Of a stretch of DNA of 64,000 nt, positions 1-10,650 are shown piece after piece (position 1 is the first letter of the stretch; every line of letters starts with the position of its first letter). The position numbers and the translations under genes are program-made. The DNA lies in contig JAJOZX010001566.1 in assembly GCA_023014485.1 (NCBI GenBank), positions 5,001 to 69,000 on the forward strand. Direction: 5' to 3'. The notes beneath the pieces are model-generated. The model was not told the origin of the DNA. It ran no database searches and worked only from the letters and a program-made list of their open reading frames with translations. The stretch is from Bathynomus jamesi (lineage: Eukaryota; Arthropoda; Malacostraca; Isopoda; Cirolanidae).

Positions 1-2
1 CA

Positions 3-332
3 TGTGAAAAGAGTAAGAAAGTCCCTCCAAAAGAGCAAGATTTTTTAAATGACCAACGAACACGCAGAATAATGGTGATAAGAAGCATTGACATAGCACA
101 CACAAGACGATTACAAGCAAGAGAACATCGAAAGGAAATGAAAAAAGCACGTCTGGAATCCTCACAAACAACTAGTACTGCTATAACCAATACGTCCAAC
201 TTACAAATCGAAACAGAGACAAGTGAACTTCAACAACTAGAAGAGATATCTGAAGATAATGAGGAAGATACAACCTCGACTCAATATGTAATATCAGAAC
301 AACAGATGCGTCAGCCAAATAGTGTTTTTTAA
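3..332 (+). CDS. 5'-partial charged protein, unknown
   Basis: The frame is open from base 3, so the start lies left of the window; the first internal Met codon is at 72. The visible product has about 109 residues. Its first half is strongly basic, with RTRR, HTRRLQ and REHRKEMKKAR stretches, and its second half is Ser/Thr-rich and then acidic (EEISEDNEED). I see no catalytic motif or transmembrane segment. The composition resembles the charged tail of a transposon-encoded or nuclear protein, and the DNA downstream is repetitive, but I do not recognise the family. Confidence 0.35.
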   Translation, partial: CEKSKKVPPKEQDFLNDQRTRRIMVIRSIDIAHTRRLQAREHRKEMKKARLESSQTTSTAITNTSNLQIETETSELQQLEEISEDNEEDTTSTQYVISEQQMRQPNSVF

Positions 333-901
333 TTGTTCAGGTATACCTTATTAGGGTGAGTTGCCAGGTTGCGTCATTTATTTTAACTTACTTAGACGAG
401 TTTCCACTTATTTATTTATTAAAGGCAAGAGCGACTTTTTCCTTAAAGTTGTTCAGCAAGAGAACTAATTATTTAAACGCTTCCCAATATTAACAATAAA
501 AGAAATACAGTAGACAATTAATCCCTGACGTAGCAAAATAAATCATTCATCTTAATATTAATAATAAAATAAATACACAGGACTCTTTATATTGTACATT
601 ATTCCAATAACATATTCTCTGAGAATAATATTCAATTTACCTATAAGTCATGAAACGCTTTCATTTATTCTAACACCTTAGAATGTCTACTGTCTATTAA
701 CTTTTGACAATCCTTTCAATACACCTATATTTTTTATAAATAAATTTCAGCGAAAATTTTCAGTGAAATGGTTCAAAAAATAATGCTACTTGACATCTTG
801 TACTTTAGAACGGTTGCCTTTGGCATATAAAAGCACATGTCAAGTAGAGTGATTTACTCTAAAGCCAAACCTAAAGGGTCTATTTACTTTTGTCATTCCT
901 C

Positions 902-973
<72 letters not shown>
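333..973. other. AT-rich non-coding stretch with a shared repeat
   Basis: No coding signal is seen here. Bases 349-400 (TTAGGGTGAGTTGCCAGG and following) are related to the reverse complement of about 28,150-28,195, so both are remnants of one dispersed repeat. The right end, 901-970, is a (GT)n then (AT)n microsatellite. Confidence 0.5.
901..970. repeat. (GT)n(AT)n microsatellite
   Basis: A short GT run passes into about 28 AT dinucleotides directly left of a hAT element. The run provides the ATATACAC-like target used by that element. Confidence 0.95.
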
Positions 974-978
<5 letters not shown>

Positions 979-981
979 CAC

Positions 982-2275
982 TAGTGATGTAGCGGATGTC
1001 ATTTTTTTCACATCCGCGGATGCGGATGAGGATGTTTGATTTCAACATCCGCGGATGCGGATGTCTACATTTTCGTTATTTTTTAGGATATATTCGAGAT
1101 TTGTTGTGTTTAACGGATATAATAAGTTATTATATAGAGAGAGCTGCAGCTATAATGTAGTATAATTGATTAATTGTACAATAATTGCTGTACTTTTCTC
1201 TGAACATATAAAATAATATCAAGCATCTAACTAATATAGAAATCAATTAGTGAATTCGTCTGCAAATAAATTCGTTATATTTTGTTGAGTTTCAGCCACA
1301 ATTAGAAACCATAATTGTGTTACCAGGATGCGGGACGTGAACCCAACTCAAATGCACCCCACCGTCCTCTTTCCCCAACCTCCACCCTTATAGAAAGAGA
1401 TCTTTAATTAGCTTGATAACTATTTATATTAAGTTTAAAGTTTTATTAGGCATATTTATAAATGAGTAATTAAAATAAAGTAAACTAAGATGTTCATCGT
1501 TTAATGTTCAAACTTAATTATAGGAAGGTTATGCTTAAGGAACATTAAATTTTCTGCCTTTTCTGCTGCCAGTCTGTTTCTCTTTTCATCATATATTAAT
1601 CCAGCACTGCTAAATAATCTCTCGCTTGGTACGTTTGTTGGAGGACAGGCTAAATGTTTCCTTGCAAGTTTACTCAAGTATGGATATATATTCTGCGTAT
1701 TTTTCCACCAACTAATAGGATTGTCACATGCAACCAGGCGTTTTTCTTGGTGATAGTTCTCGATCATTTTTACTACATCTTTTGACATCACGTAGGTCTC
1801 GTCATTGCTGCTTGACTCAAGAAACTGAGAGACAGATTCTGTGATAGATTTGCTTGTTGAAGGTGTTGGTTCTGTCACTGAAACTTTTATTCTTTTGGTG
1901 GGTGGCGAAGCGACAGATTCAAGAGATTGAAACTCTTCAACTGCTTTGCAAAGTGATGATTTAACTCGTTCTAATGTACTAGGTGAAAATAACTTAGCTT
2001 TGTAACGTGGATCTAAGTAGGTTGCAAGAGAGTAACTTCATACAAGAACAGCCTCTCGTCTTGTCGCTTGCATCACTTTTGCGCACAATGAACTAGTTCT
2101 ATTAATATAGTAGAATTTGATAATTTCCGCTTATTAATGACGTTTTATCTCAACGGTCCACATCCGCACGACATCCGCAGTCCAAAGTGCGGATGCGGGT
2201 GCGGATGCGGATGCGAGAAAATGCGCGGATGTTCCGCGGATGCGGATGCGGATGCGGATGTGACCTACATCACTA
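982..2275 (-). mobile_element. hAT transposon, internally deleted
   Basis: The ends are TAGTGATGTAG and its inverted copy CTACATCACTA, flanked by the exact 8-bp duplication ATATACAC at 974-981 and 2276-2283. Subterminal GCGGATGCGGATG repeats occur at both ends in opposite orientation (1005-1060 and 2180-2260), a usual transposase-binding arrangement in hAT elements. At 1,294 bp it is much shorter than autonomous hATs. It holds only the C-terminal part of a transposase on the minus strand. Confidence 0.93.
1501..2025 (-). pseudogene. hAT (ZBED-type) transposase, C-terminal part
   Basis: The minus-strand frame is open from about 2025 to the stop at 1501-1503. It begins with the hAT core hallmark YLDPRYKAKLF and ends with the hAT dimerisation domain: WWKN, YPYLSKLARKHLACPPTNV, PSERLFSSAG and a final NLMFLKHNL. 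The Met used by a simple ORF call (1878) lies inside the protein. The DNA-binding BED finger and the first catalytic part are absent, so the copy cannot be autonomous. Upstream of 2025 the sequence becomes repetitive element end. Confidence 0.9.
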
Positions 2276-2904
2276 ATATACACACACACACAAGATATGT
2301 CTTCACAATTTCGTACTTTTTTCGTTCATTTTAATATTAATTCATTCTTTACAGTATACTAAATTGACAATGAACACTTTAAATACAAGAATAATATTCA
2401 TTTTACGTATAATTCGAAAGGAAGGCATTTGTTAAAACTTCTCTTTTTTTCGAGGAATGGAAGAAATAACGGTATAAACTCGAAACAGGTGAATCGCCGA
2501 GCCAACCGCAAAGGCTGACCGCAAACTGGCCACATTGGAACGCGGTAGACAAACTTTCATCCCAAAGACACACATCTTCCTACTTTCTCTCTCATACGTT
2601 TGTTTTTCTGTTACGATATATAAATGTGTTTTTATATTTTATTAACTTCGTTGTTTATGTCTTATTTTTCTTTGCGTGTAATTTGCATGGTATCTTCTTT
2701 GTTCATAGTCGTGTTAATCCTTTACATCGTTTAAATGAAGAAAATGAAAAGGTTATTATTATTACTAGTACAGTTCCCGTCGCTTCGCTGACGGTTAGAC
2801 AGGCTAAACTACAGAAAAGAACGCAGCCGTGAAAATTTTGAACTTCACATTGTGTCAACATTTCTGAATCTGGTATCTCCCAAAACCTCCTCACCCCATT
2901 CATG

Positions 2905-3045
2905 CAACTTGGGGGCTAACCCCCTCCCCCATTACCCCCACCCCTCCCCATTACCCCACCCATCCCCATTACCCCCACCCCACCCTTCCCCCATTACCCA
3001 CCCATCCCCATTACCCCCACCCCCACCCTTCCCCCATTACTGCCC
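2905..3045. repeat. C-rich minisatellite
   Basis: Irregular repeats of CCCCATTACCCCCACCC give a pyrimidine-only tract of about 140 bp. The proline-rich plus-strand ORF across it is a by-product. Confidence 0.85.
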
Positions 3046-3181
3046 GGGATAAATTTCACAAACAGACAGGCTAAACTACAGAAAAGAACACAGTCATGAA
3101 AATCTTGAGCTTCACATTTCCGCCCGTAATACAATTTCTGAATTTTTTTCTCACAATTTTTTCTCACAATTTCTGAAAGTG

Positions 3182-3225
3182 TGACGGACGGACGGACGGA
3201 CGGACGGACGGACAGACAGACGGAC
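3182..3225. repeat. (GACG)n microsatellite
   Basis: About eight GACG/GACA units are followed by AGCTCTCTTATTATAGTAT. RTE-type LINE tails often end in such tetramer runs, which is the only hint of origin. Confidence 0.85.
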
Positions 3226-3639
3226 AGCTCTCTTATTATAGTATAATATTATATATATAATAGAAGATTATTACTATTATACATTTTTTTTTCAAAATTA
3301 ACACACATGCACTTTGGAAGTACTCAACAATTGGAATTGAATAAAATTACTTCTGCTAGTGAAGGTAAAACTGAATTTAAAATTCAAATATATATAGATA
3401 TACTATATATATATATATATATATATGGTGGTGCAAATTACATCAGTAATAATAAGCTAAATTGGTTTTCCTTCTCCCCGAATTGTTCATTTTGACAAAG
3501 ATCAAGCTTGTCACCGCCTTAGACCTACAGTTTAACGTTGAATCTGAACTATTTTTCTTTGCGTGTAGTTTCTGTGGTATCTTCTCCATAGTCATTGTCT
3601 CTGTTGTTGAAATAAAATGATGAATGAAAAATGGAAAGG

Positions 3640-3905
3640 TTTATTATTATTATTATTGTTATTATTATTTTATTATTGCGATGATTCCACGAAGATTAAG
3701 CTTATCGCTCCTCCTCTCGAGTTGATCTGATGAAGTGGTGAGTTGGCTTCTTTTACTCTCCACTTCACATAGGTACACTCGGCTCATCGGGGATTGTATG
3801 TACCAAGAAATTACAATGTCACCATCCGGACTCGATCTCTCAATCACCGATCAGCACCCAGCGTCTTAACCACTAGGATACCTAGGGCGCCCATTTATCT
3901 ACCAG
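3640..3905 (-). mobile_element. tRNA-derived SINE with a LINE-type tail
   Basis: Read on the minus strand, the head at about 3905-3830 has an A-box-like TAGTGGTTAAGACG and a B-box-like GAGATCGAGTCC, as in tRNA-derived SINEs. The tail at about 3800-3690 matches the end of the LINE at 60,985-61,480, including TGAGCCG, AAGTGGAGAG, CCAACTCAC and GAGGAGGAGCGA. It ends in an (ATT)n-type tract at 3640-3670. A second head of this family lies at 55,655-55,765. The short ORF across it is LINE C-terminal coding carried along in the tail. Confidence 0.75.
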
Positions 3906-4239
3906 CCAACCAGACATTCATTTTCACGAGCTAAACACAATTTAATCACACTCTACGCGAGAATTGGCAAGTAAAAGTCAAGCCGAATACATGAACCAGA
4001 GTTGAGGATCGAATAGTATAACCGCAAATAATAATAATGTAAAATATTGTCGTGATAGAGATGGCAAATGTTGATCAATGTTGCAGAGGGGTGAGGGATA
4101 TTGCATAAAGGGGTGAGTTCTAAAATGGGAAAAACAGAGAATAGTATGGGCGGAAATATTAATGCAAATATTGTCAAGGTAGAGATTGCAAGTGGCAATA
4201 CATGAGGTGAGCATTAAATCTACGGAGAGGAGATAAAGA
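3906..4239. other. Left flank of the Polinton, no gene
   Basis: No gene is seen. There are two related direct segments (AAATATTGTCGTGATAGAGA near 4043 and AAATATTGTCAAGGTAGAGA near 4167). Polintons end in long inverted repeats with 6-bp duplications. I compared this stretch by eye with 25.6-28.4 kb and found no matching inverted copy, so the true left terminus is not located. Confidence 0.4.
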
Positions 4240-4407
4240 CACCATTAGTCGACCAATCAGGACGTCCAAAGCGTGGACCCGTAATATAGGTGTTACGATT
4301 GGTACACAAATTTATAGCCCGCCCAGTTACATTGACAACCAATCATCAAACTTACGAACCGCCTATTAGTCTTTTGGGGTGGTGCTTGGGGATCATGCAT
4401 ATAAAAG
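4240..4407 (+). promoter_or_regulatory. Putative promoter of the plus-strand unit
   Basis: A TATA box, TATAAAAG, lies at 4400-4407, 64 bp before the first ATG (4471). Upstream are CCAAT motifs in both orientations: GACCAATCAG near 4241, GATTGGT near 4297 and AACCAATCAT near 4338. A CCGCCC GC box lies near 4318. The spacing suits an RNA polymerase II start near 4430. The call is inferred from motif layout only. Confidence 0.55.
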
Positions 4408-4470
4408 GAAATATTTTCAGCTGGGAGTCACAGTAGTTATTTTCACCAGTGAATAAACATTCCCTCCGCC

Positions 4471-5222
4471 ATGAATCAAGAACTTTACAGTTTACCGGAT
4501 TTATATCAAGATGGTGACATTGTAGCGTTGTCCACAATTAATCTTTTTAACGGCGACCGGGATGGATTATTTCCAACGCAAACCGTTGATGATATTTGCA
4601 ATGACGCTCCTTACGATCCGACGCAAGGGACTGCCGTAGAAATGAAAGTAATTATGTGCCTGTAATTTTATTTTTGTAGCCAATTATTCGCAAACTGTTA
4701 TTTATTTAATGTGCCTGTCATTAGGAGAAAGAGCACTGTTCTGGATTATTTCATCATATATGGAGGGTTGTAGTAATTCATCTCATCACATTAAAAATGC
4801 TTCATTTAGGTATCCGCAATTATAGATTAGTTTGCAATTAATATTATGCTAAAGTCCTGTTTTGATTCATTGAATTTTTTTATAGCAATCTTTTGCATGT
4901 TTTAAATAATTTTATAAATTCCGTAATAAATGTTATTCGGCATTTTCTCTTAAAGGAACTTCTCTGAGCGGTTCAAAGATATTTCATTGTAATACTCTTA
5001 CTATATGTATACTCTGCATATGTTTTAAACAATTGGGTTTTTATTAAAAAAGATTCAGTATGAACTAATAAATTATTCTTTCTCCTTTAAGGTCCGATGA
5101 GGATTTGACACGTGTTATACAATCTTTTCGTTTTGAAGAAACCATGTCGTGGACCTGAATACGGAGGTAGAAGATTTACCGAGCAGTCAACCCAACGATT
5201 GTCACATCATTAACGAAATAAT
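4471..5222 (+). pseudogene. Leader exons 1 and 2 of the putative polymerase transcript
   Basis: Exon 1 runs from the ATG at 4471 to 4647, ending AAA before GTAATT, and encodes an acidic segment of about 59 residues. Exon 2 begins at 5092 after the polypyrimidine acceptor TTCTCCTTTAAG and ends at 5222 before a consensus donor, GTAAGT. Exon 2 changes frame near 5150, so it is broken. Its last frame is in phase with the acceptor at 11,324, which opens the acidic N-terminal exon of the polymerase. No domain is recognised in these exons. The exon model rests on splice consensus and phase alone. Confidence 0.45.
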
Positions 5223-5503
5223 GTAAGTATTTTTTTTGTTTCGATCTTTTTTTCGGGAAGAAGACAATGTATTTTCATCAATTTATTAAATGAAAGAAAT
5301 CATGTTTTTAGTACAATAACCATCTTAAACTACAGAATATACAAACTAACATTATTGGTTACAAATATATATATATACACGAACAAAACATCATACTATA
5401 CAACGAGTCACATCGGAAAACGGCTTTTTATCTGTCTGCATACCATTTCGTCGTTTCGTTGAGTGTGACACGGGTCGAATAATTTTAAAAATTTATAAAT
5501 TCT

Positions 5504-5870
5504 TTACCACGTGACATATGCATGAGAAATGAAAGGCAGTACATCCACACGTATTACTAAAATATCCTTGTAGCCGGAAGGGATTCCATACAACTTCGGG
5601 GATATGCACTGATCGAGAAATTTTACAATAACAGGGTCACTCCAGGGTTGAGTGCCGAGTGAATCAAAATAGTACATGCGGTCCCTATTTTTAAAATAGA
5701 TTGCAAACCAATGAATCCCTTCACTACCAATAACATCTGTGTTCACAATAAGGCTACCGCAATTTCTCGTAGATGGCAATTTCAATGTTTCATTCTTCGC
5801 AAACACACGATAAATTTGGAACGTGTGATTCGTTCACTATTCATTACTCTCTGAAGTGTATTCGCATCCA
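5504..5870 (-). pseudogene. Polinton adenovirus-type cysteine protease (PRO), frameshifted
   Basis: This is the maturation protease that cleaves capsid proteins in adenoviruses and, by homology, in Polintons. The catalytic His lies in GIHWFAIYF, followed by YYFDSLG. The Cys motif SNTCG is encoded around 5544-5558 (Cys codon 5547-5549), but one frame away from the rest. The natural ATG is probably at 5868-5870, and another frameshift lies near 5806-5830. The roughly 120-codon length is about right for the family. It lies immediately downstream of the major capsid gene, its usual partner. At least two frameshifts make it inactive as read. Confidence 0.85.
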
Positions 5871-5872
5871 TT

Positions 5873-7166
5873 TTAAAAGTCAGTGACAACGCTCCTAAAT
5901 CTGTCTACTTCTATTAGGGCTTGTGACTCGAGGTAAACTAGTACACTTATAGGCGCGTCTATAGGCTTGGCGAATTCCAATCTGACTGAGATGTTTCCAC
6001 TCTGTTGTGGACTTAAGTGTGTATTTACACTAGCAGATAAGTCAGGTGTGATGTCAAACGGATAAAGGTTAAATTGATCGATGAATTCTTTCTGCGTTAC
6101 CCCATTCCCGAGCTCATCACAATCACCTGCAATATGGGCCAGATTACTATATGCTCTCGCGCAAAGGGAACACAGCGTCTGATGAATAATCCATATCCAT
6201 ACCCCGCCCAACGCAATGCCATTAACGTATAGAGTTATATTTTTAAGGCCGAAATTCTCGAATTTAAAGGCACTCTTTTTATATTTTCCATTCACCGAAG
6301 CATGGTCCTGCATTCCGATTAATATCCTTTTAGGTAGATTTCCCAGGGCGATGTTTTCTATCTGCTTCGATGCCAACCCTGCTGGCACCGTGTATAGTTT
6401 GATCTGTGCTCTGTTAATTGGGTATTTTACTGTGGCGTTAGTAAATTTTTCTCAATTTCTATTTGTTTTGGTGAACTTAATTTCACTCGCCGTACGCGGA
6501 GGTATGTCTCCATAATGTGAATCACAACGGGTTTTGCTCCCTCTTCTTGATCAGCATCCAGATTTAAACAGATCTCAGGATTCGTGCGGGTGAGCTTTAT
6601 TTTCATATCCCCCCGTTCACAAGCAACTTCTCCTGGAATGTGAAGTCTGTATGCAGGCGTCCAAAACACTCATATATCTTCTATTTAGAATTTTTAAATT
6701 TGTCATTTATACTACTTCCGTCTTTAGCTTGATAATAGCCCTCGGCACTTAAAAAGGTAGTCTTCGCTTCTTTGGGAAAGTTCAGCACATTTTCCAGATA
6801 GGATCGTAGGTGGTAGTACCCCGTGCCTGCCGATATGTTGACCTGATTTAAATATACATCACACTGGTTGAATAAGGAGTGCAGAAAGTTTGTTTCAGGG
6901 TATACAGCATATTTGTCATCACAGTCCGTTCCATCAGAATGGGCTATACGTAGTTTAGCGTACATGTGCACGCAGCTTGGGTCAAAAAAGTAAGGGCATG
7001 AGCTGGGTATCACGAATTCTATAGGTGCACTCGGGGAACTAATTCTGTTTAAAGGGTTAATTGTAATAAAGTCATTGTGTTCAATAGAAACTTGAGTTGG
7101 AGGCACAAAGAGGGACAGCTTCGATTTACAACATTGTGAACTACACGGATGGATGAAGCGTGCCAT
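5873..7166 (-). pseudogene. Polinton major capsid protein (double jelly-roll), broken
   Basis: Homology covers about 430 codons, close to a full-length Polinton capsid protein. The N-terminal part (7166-6684) has the family opening with STQ-like PPTQVSIEHND, PLNRISSPSAPIEFVI and the LHSLFNQCDVYLNQ strand region. The C-terminal part (6388-5873) has GLASKQIENIALGNLPKRI and a FENFGLKNITLYVNG strand. Breaks are one in-frame stop at 6681-6683 and frame changes near 6610 and 6430. In Polintons this protein should form the hexameric capsomers of an icosahedral virion. No virion can be made from this copy. Confidence 0.88.
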
Positions 7167-7246
7167 GACGAGTTAGAAATAGTGCCTCTTCTCTCGACAA
7201 GTAGTAAACAAACTATGATTCATGAGATCAATGTCTTTAGCTTATA

Positions 7247-7588
7247 TCAGTCAAAAAAATGGTCAACCATAGGTTTCATTGGCTTAGAACACTTCTTTTT
7301 TGATATCCTTTTACGTTTAATGCCACGTGGTGGTAATCCCTTCTTCCGGACATTCCTCTTCTTCCCACCACCACGCATTTTTCTCTTTGCATCTTTGACG
7401 ATTTCGTCCCGTGTATGCTTTAAGTGTCTTTTTAGAGCTTCTTTAGGTTTAGCCCCAGCCAATATGTCTTCTGCTGTGTTAAGACCTGGTTGTAACGCTT
7501 TCCTTCCGAGGTATCTGGCGCCCCTCTTCAGCAAGGGGACAGCCGTACGTAGTATGGGTGAAAAAAATCGACCCAAGTCCACTACCAC
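7247..7588 (-). CDS. Small basic pVI/pX-like Polinton protein
   Basis: This is an intact frame of 113 codons lying between the two capsid genes. It opens with an amphipathic hydrophobic segment (FFSPILRTAVPLLKRGARYL), followed by a Lys/Arg-rich tail containing KRKMRGGGKKRNVRKKG and IKRKRISKKK. This organisation, a membrane-active helix plus a basic DNA-binding tail, recalls adenovirus minor core and cement proteins and is recurrent beside Polinton capsid genes. It may bind packaged DNA or the inner capsid. The function is inferred from composition and position. Confidence 0.7.
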   Translation of the reverse strand: MVVDLGRFFSPILRTAVPLLKRGARYLGRKALQPGLNTAEDILAGAKPKEALKRHLKHTRDEIVKDAKRKMRGGGKKRNVRKKGLPPRGIKRKRISKKKCSKPMKPMVDHFFD

Positions 7589-7633
7589 GCTGGTATCTCA
7601 TACCTGGATAGACTGTGAAAGGCTTTCTGTCCA

Positions 7634-8497
7634 TTATAACTCAGTGCGTCGAAAGTGCAGCTTCACTGTTAAGCTCCCATTACCGAATGGGAAATTTTTT
7701 CCCTCAATCGTTCTTATATATATTGAGATATTGGTTATTAGATTAGCTGCGACGTTCACATAATGGGGTCTGTCATATGTAACACTCAAACTCCTTCCTC
7801 TATGGTTGGGAATGTGCGCTATTCGCAGCAGGCGTGCCTGGATATCCCCAACAAACTGGTGCTCCACTATATTGCTGTAAATATAGCACATGTCTGGGGG
7901 TTTATAGCCGTCAACCATTTTCTCCAATTTCAACTGATACATTAGAATGGACAAGTCGTGTTGTGCCTCGTGAAATGTGTCTCTTTGGATGACTGATCGA
8001 TATCGTCCATCGGTCATAATTTTGAACACTCTTTGGTCTTTAATATTTCGGTTAGCCTGCGATTTTAGGGCCACAGTGCATGCATGGGATCATTGTTTAC
8101 GATTTCGTATACTAAATCGCCCGTAAGATTTGAGCTTTTTAAACTTACGTTTAAGTCTCTCACAACATCCTCGCCTCACCATAGTGACCCGGTCCTAGTG
8201 TTACTTCTGTACTGTAATACCGTGCCCCAGTCAGGGCGGTACGCATGGTTTCATCCCGAGTTACCCCGGCTTTTTCACACTCATTACAGTCTCTAAGAAT
8301 CGTAAAAACGGGTTCTTTATAATAATACTTAAAAAAAGGGTATTCAACTGAATTTCGCATATACCCACCTCATACGTATCACGACCCAATTCAATGGGTC
8401 CGTGGAGTTCTGTTACAAAGTTGGCTAGTGTGTTGTTAGGGTGTACAGACAGGGACGAGGAGGACGGGAGTGTGACGTAGAAATGGTTAGGCGCCAT
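7634..8497 (-). pseudogene. Polinton minor capsid (penton-like) protein, frameshifted
   Basis: Translation starts at the ATG at 8497 with FYVTLPSSSS, then NTLANFVTELHGPIEL and YEVGICEIQL, the recognisable Polinton minor-capsid opening. The rest runs in two other frames: 8360-8160 and 8074-7634. The latter has the C-terminal jelly-roll strands MCYIYSNIVEHQFVGD, ARLLRIAHI, HYVNV and SLTVKLHFR. Frame changes lie near 8330 and 8100. About 288 codons of homology are present. The penton-base role at the capsid vertices comes from published Polinton models; which of the family names PX or PY applies I leave open. Confidence 0.8.
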
Positions 8498-8505
8498 GTT
8501 GCATA

Positions 8506-9542
8506 CTATTTAAGCTTCATTATTGCATCAGCTTTTATATAGGTGTTGAAGCTTTCTGGGTATCCTAGCCATTTCACCAGGTACATTTTTCTCTTTCCTG
8601 AACCTTTGCTTCCTAAAATTTTCTCAATTTTAAACACATTTTTTCCTAAATTAAATGTCACTTTCTGCAACTCCTCGCGGTAAAAGCCTCCTGCGATTTC
8701 TTCCCCATTCAAATCTTCTACGTAATACAACATTATCTCGTCTTTAGATTTCATAGCCCTAACTTTAAAAATCTCGCGTGTCCATCCTTGCTCAAATCCC
8801 TTCGCGAATTTATTTCCCGAACGCGACAGCCTTACATAATCATTGATTTTGAAATGTAGTGTGTGGTGGTGGTGCCATCTCTTCTCACCTCTGGGCGCGT
8901 ACCTCTTTCTAAAACTTCGTTAGGTGTTGTCCCAATCGTGCGATGGTGTGATGTGAGAGGAATGTCTAGAAATCTGTATGTGTTTTTATGTGTAAAATAG
9001 CGGTGCATGCGTTCCTTTATGGTACGTTGAACTCTTTCAGCTAAAGATGCCTTATGTATAGAATTGGTAGTGTAGTAGCTGATATTAAACTCTGTCAACA
9101 TGTTCTGAAAAGCTCGGCCTATAAATTCTTTCCCCATATCCGTACAAAAATAGCCAGGAACCCTGTTTTCTTTCAACATTAACGTTTTGGTGGCTTTAGC
9201 AACTGTTTCAGGCGATTTATTTTTCAGAGGAATTAGCCACAGATATCTAGAGAATACATCTATTATGAATAGGATGTAGCGGTAACCATCGTTATACACT
9301 GAATATCTTTGCATGTCTGTTAAATCTGCTTGCCAAATAGAGTCAATCGAAGCAGCTGTTGTCTTGGCTGTTTTAAACCTTTTTCTCACAGGTTTATGAA
9401 GTGTATAAGCATCCTGCTCCCGCAAAAAACTCTCAACATCTTTTTTCCCTACTCCGTAAACACTTCTGGACAGTCTATCTACGCCTCTGTAGGAGGCTGG
9501 GCTAGAAATATCATAATAGCGTCTTCTTAATATGTTAGCCAT
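8506..9542 (-). pseudogene. Polinton retroviral-type integrase with chromodomain
   Basis: From the ATG at 9542 come an N-terminal helical region (LRRRYYDISSPASYRGVDRL) and a TYTLHKPVRKRF linker. The rve catalytic core follows with its DDE triad visible: Asp in WQADLTDM, Asp in CTDMGKEF and Glu in SLAERVQRT. The C-terminal chromodomain (8754-8506, KIEKILGSK...YLVKWLGYPESFNTY) is one frame away; the shift lies near 8850. The enzyme would insert linear Polinton DNA, and the chromodomain would guide it to methylated histones. All catalytic residues survive, so this copy died by frameshift rather than active-site loss. Confidence 0.92.
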
Positions 9543-10281
9543 TTGCGTATTTTAGAGGCACGTGGGTAGGGTTGATCGTTGTTTAACCTCTTCTTTCTCC
9601 TCTTCAGAGGTGTTACCGCCGGGGGTGATGGCGTCTTCAATTGTGTCACGTGCGATGCATGTTCCAAGTCTTTTAACCTGTTCAGATTTCCTATCATTGT
9701 TTTGGGGACATTTATTTGTTGTAGTCTTGCTTTAATATGCTTCCATCCTGATGGTGAGGGCCTATCCCACTTTCTCACCAGATCATGGACGATGTCTACG
9801 ATATTCGATCCCTGTACCTTTGCTCCTTCCACAATGATCTCACCTGTATCGGTCCATTGTATGTGGGTCCTCATTCAATAGATTATAAAGACTTAAACCT
9901 TTATTCCTCAATGTATGTGGGAGGGTGCTTTTTAATACATGCTCGATATGTTGTGTCCGACCCATTAATCTTTGGTTGGTCAGCTCTATCGTCGGACACA
10001 GGCCCTATGTCACCATGTCCATCGTTCCCCGTGCTGTGCCTAATAACCACGGGAATCTCTGTCGGATTCTTATAATTTTCGTACTCGTGAAGAAATTTCT
10101 GCAGAGCTTCTTGGTATAAGATTCTTTTCTCATCAGGTGTTTTTTCACTGTTTAATAGGGTTAACAATTCGCTTTCCATTCTTTTAAGCCTGCTTTTACG
10201 GGGATCTAGATCCGTGTCTGGATTCTTTGAACTTTGCAGTGAAGCATACACCTCGTGTGGAATCACTACCACTTTCTTCAT
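9527..10281 (-). pseudogene. Conserved Polinton protein of unknown function, two-part
   Basis: Two adjoining minus frames (10,281-9901 and 9874-9527) are joined through a short third-frame piece around 9900-9870, so this was one gene of about 250 codons with two frameshifts. The first part has a helical LLNSEKTPDEKRILYQEALQ segment. The second has SNIVDIVHDLVRKW, a WKHIKARLQQINVPK motif and a basic Pro-rich tail (LKRRKKR). I recognise this arrangement from other Polintons but know no assigned function. It sits between the small basic gene and the integrase and overlaps the integrase start by 16 bp. Confidence 0.7.
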
Positions 10282-10604
10282 TATATTAATCTAGTCAGTA
10301 AAGGACCCAAAACTGAAAATAAGATGGGGAGGAATGACCCTCCTCTTTGTACAATAATTCGTTTTTTCTTCCCTACAGTTTGACTTTTACGAGCGAGTGC
10401 ACGTATTATGTTCTTGTAACGGCGTAGGCGAGCCTTCTGAGGTGGTTTCATTGATACATTGCAATTTATAACGTTAAGACAGATTTCACAGATGCATTTT
10501 AAAAAGTCGGAGTCGATATTTTTAGCAAACATCTGCTGCATTGCCCGGGGCAGTCGATGATAGATTTTTATTAATTCATGGTATTTCTTTAGCCTCTTTG
10601 TCAT
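10281..10604 (-). CDS. Small basic protein with hydrophobic tail
   Basis: This is an intact frame of 107 codons. An N-terminal helix (KKYHELIKIYHRLPRAMQQM) leads to a Cys-containing segment (LKCICEICLNVINCNV) and a strongly basic stretch (KPPQKARLRRYKNIIRALARK). The last 15 residues are hydrophobic after a GG motif (RGGSFLPILFSVLGPLL). Polintons commonly encode such a protein next to the ATPase. By analogy with adenovirus pX-type peptides it may condense DNA or insert in membrane, but this is unproven. Its start overlaps the end of the next gene by one base, and the spacing to the ATPase is 46 bp. Confidence 0.65.
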   Translation of the reverse strand: MTKRLKKYHELIKIYHRLPRAMQQMFAKNIDSDFLKCICEICLNVINCNVSMKPPQKARLRRYKNIIRALARKSQTVGKKKRIIVQRGGSFLPILFSVLGPLLTRLI

Positions 10605-10650
10605 TCTGGAATATACACCGTTTCAGGCTCGTTTGGAAATATATTCGTTC

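Larger units (their letters stand above)
2276..3640. other. Non-coding, repeat-derived
   Basis: No convincing gene is seen. The tract contains a duplicated phrase (AGACAGGCTAAACTACAGAA at about 2798 and 3064), a C-rich minisatellite and a GACG microsatellite. This arrangement is typical of the decayed 3' end of a non-LTR element, but no protein remnant confirms that. Confidence 0.4.

Noticed and set aside
2852..3052. Proline/histidine-rich 66-codon ORF
   Set aside because: It reads through a C-rich minisatellite and has no coding character outside the repeat.
7149..7763. 204-codon plus-strand ORF across the Polinton capsid block
   Set aside because: It lies opposite the intact basic protein and the minor capsid gene on the minus strand, which have family matches.
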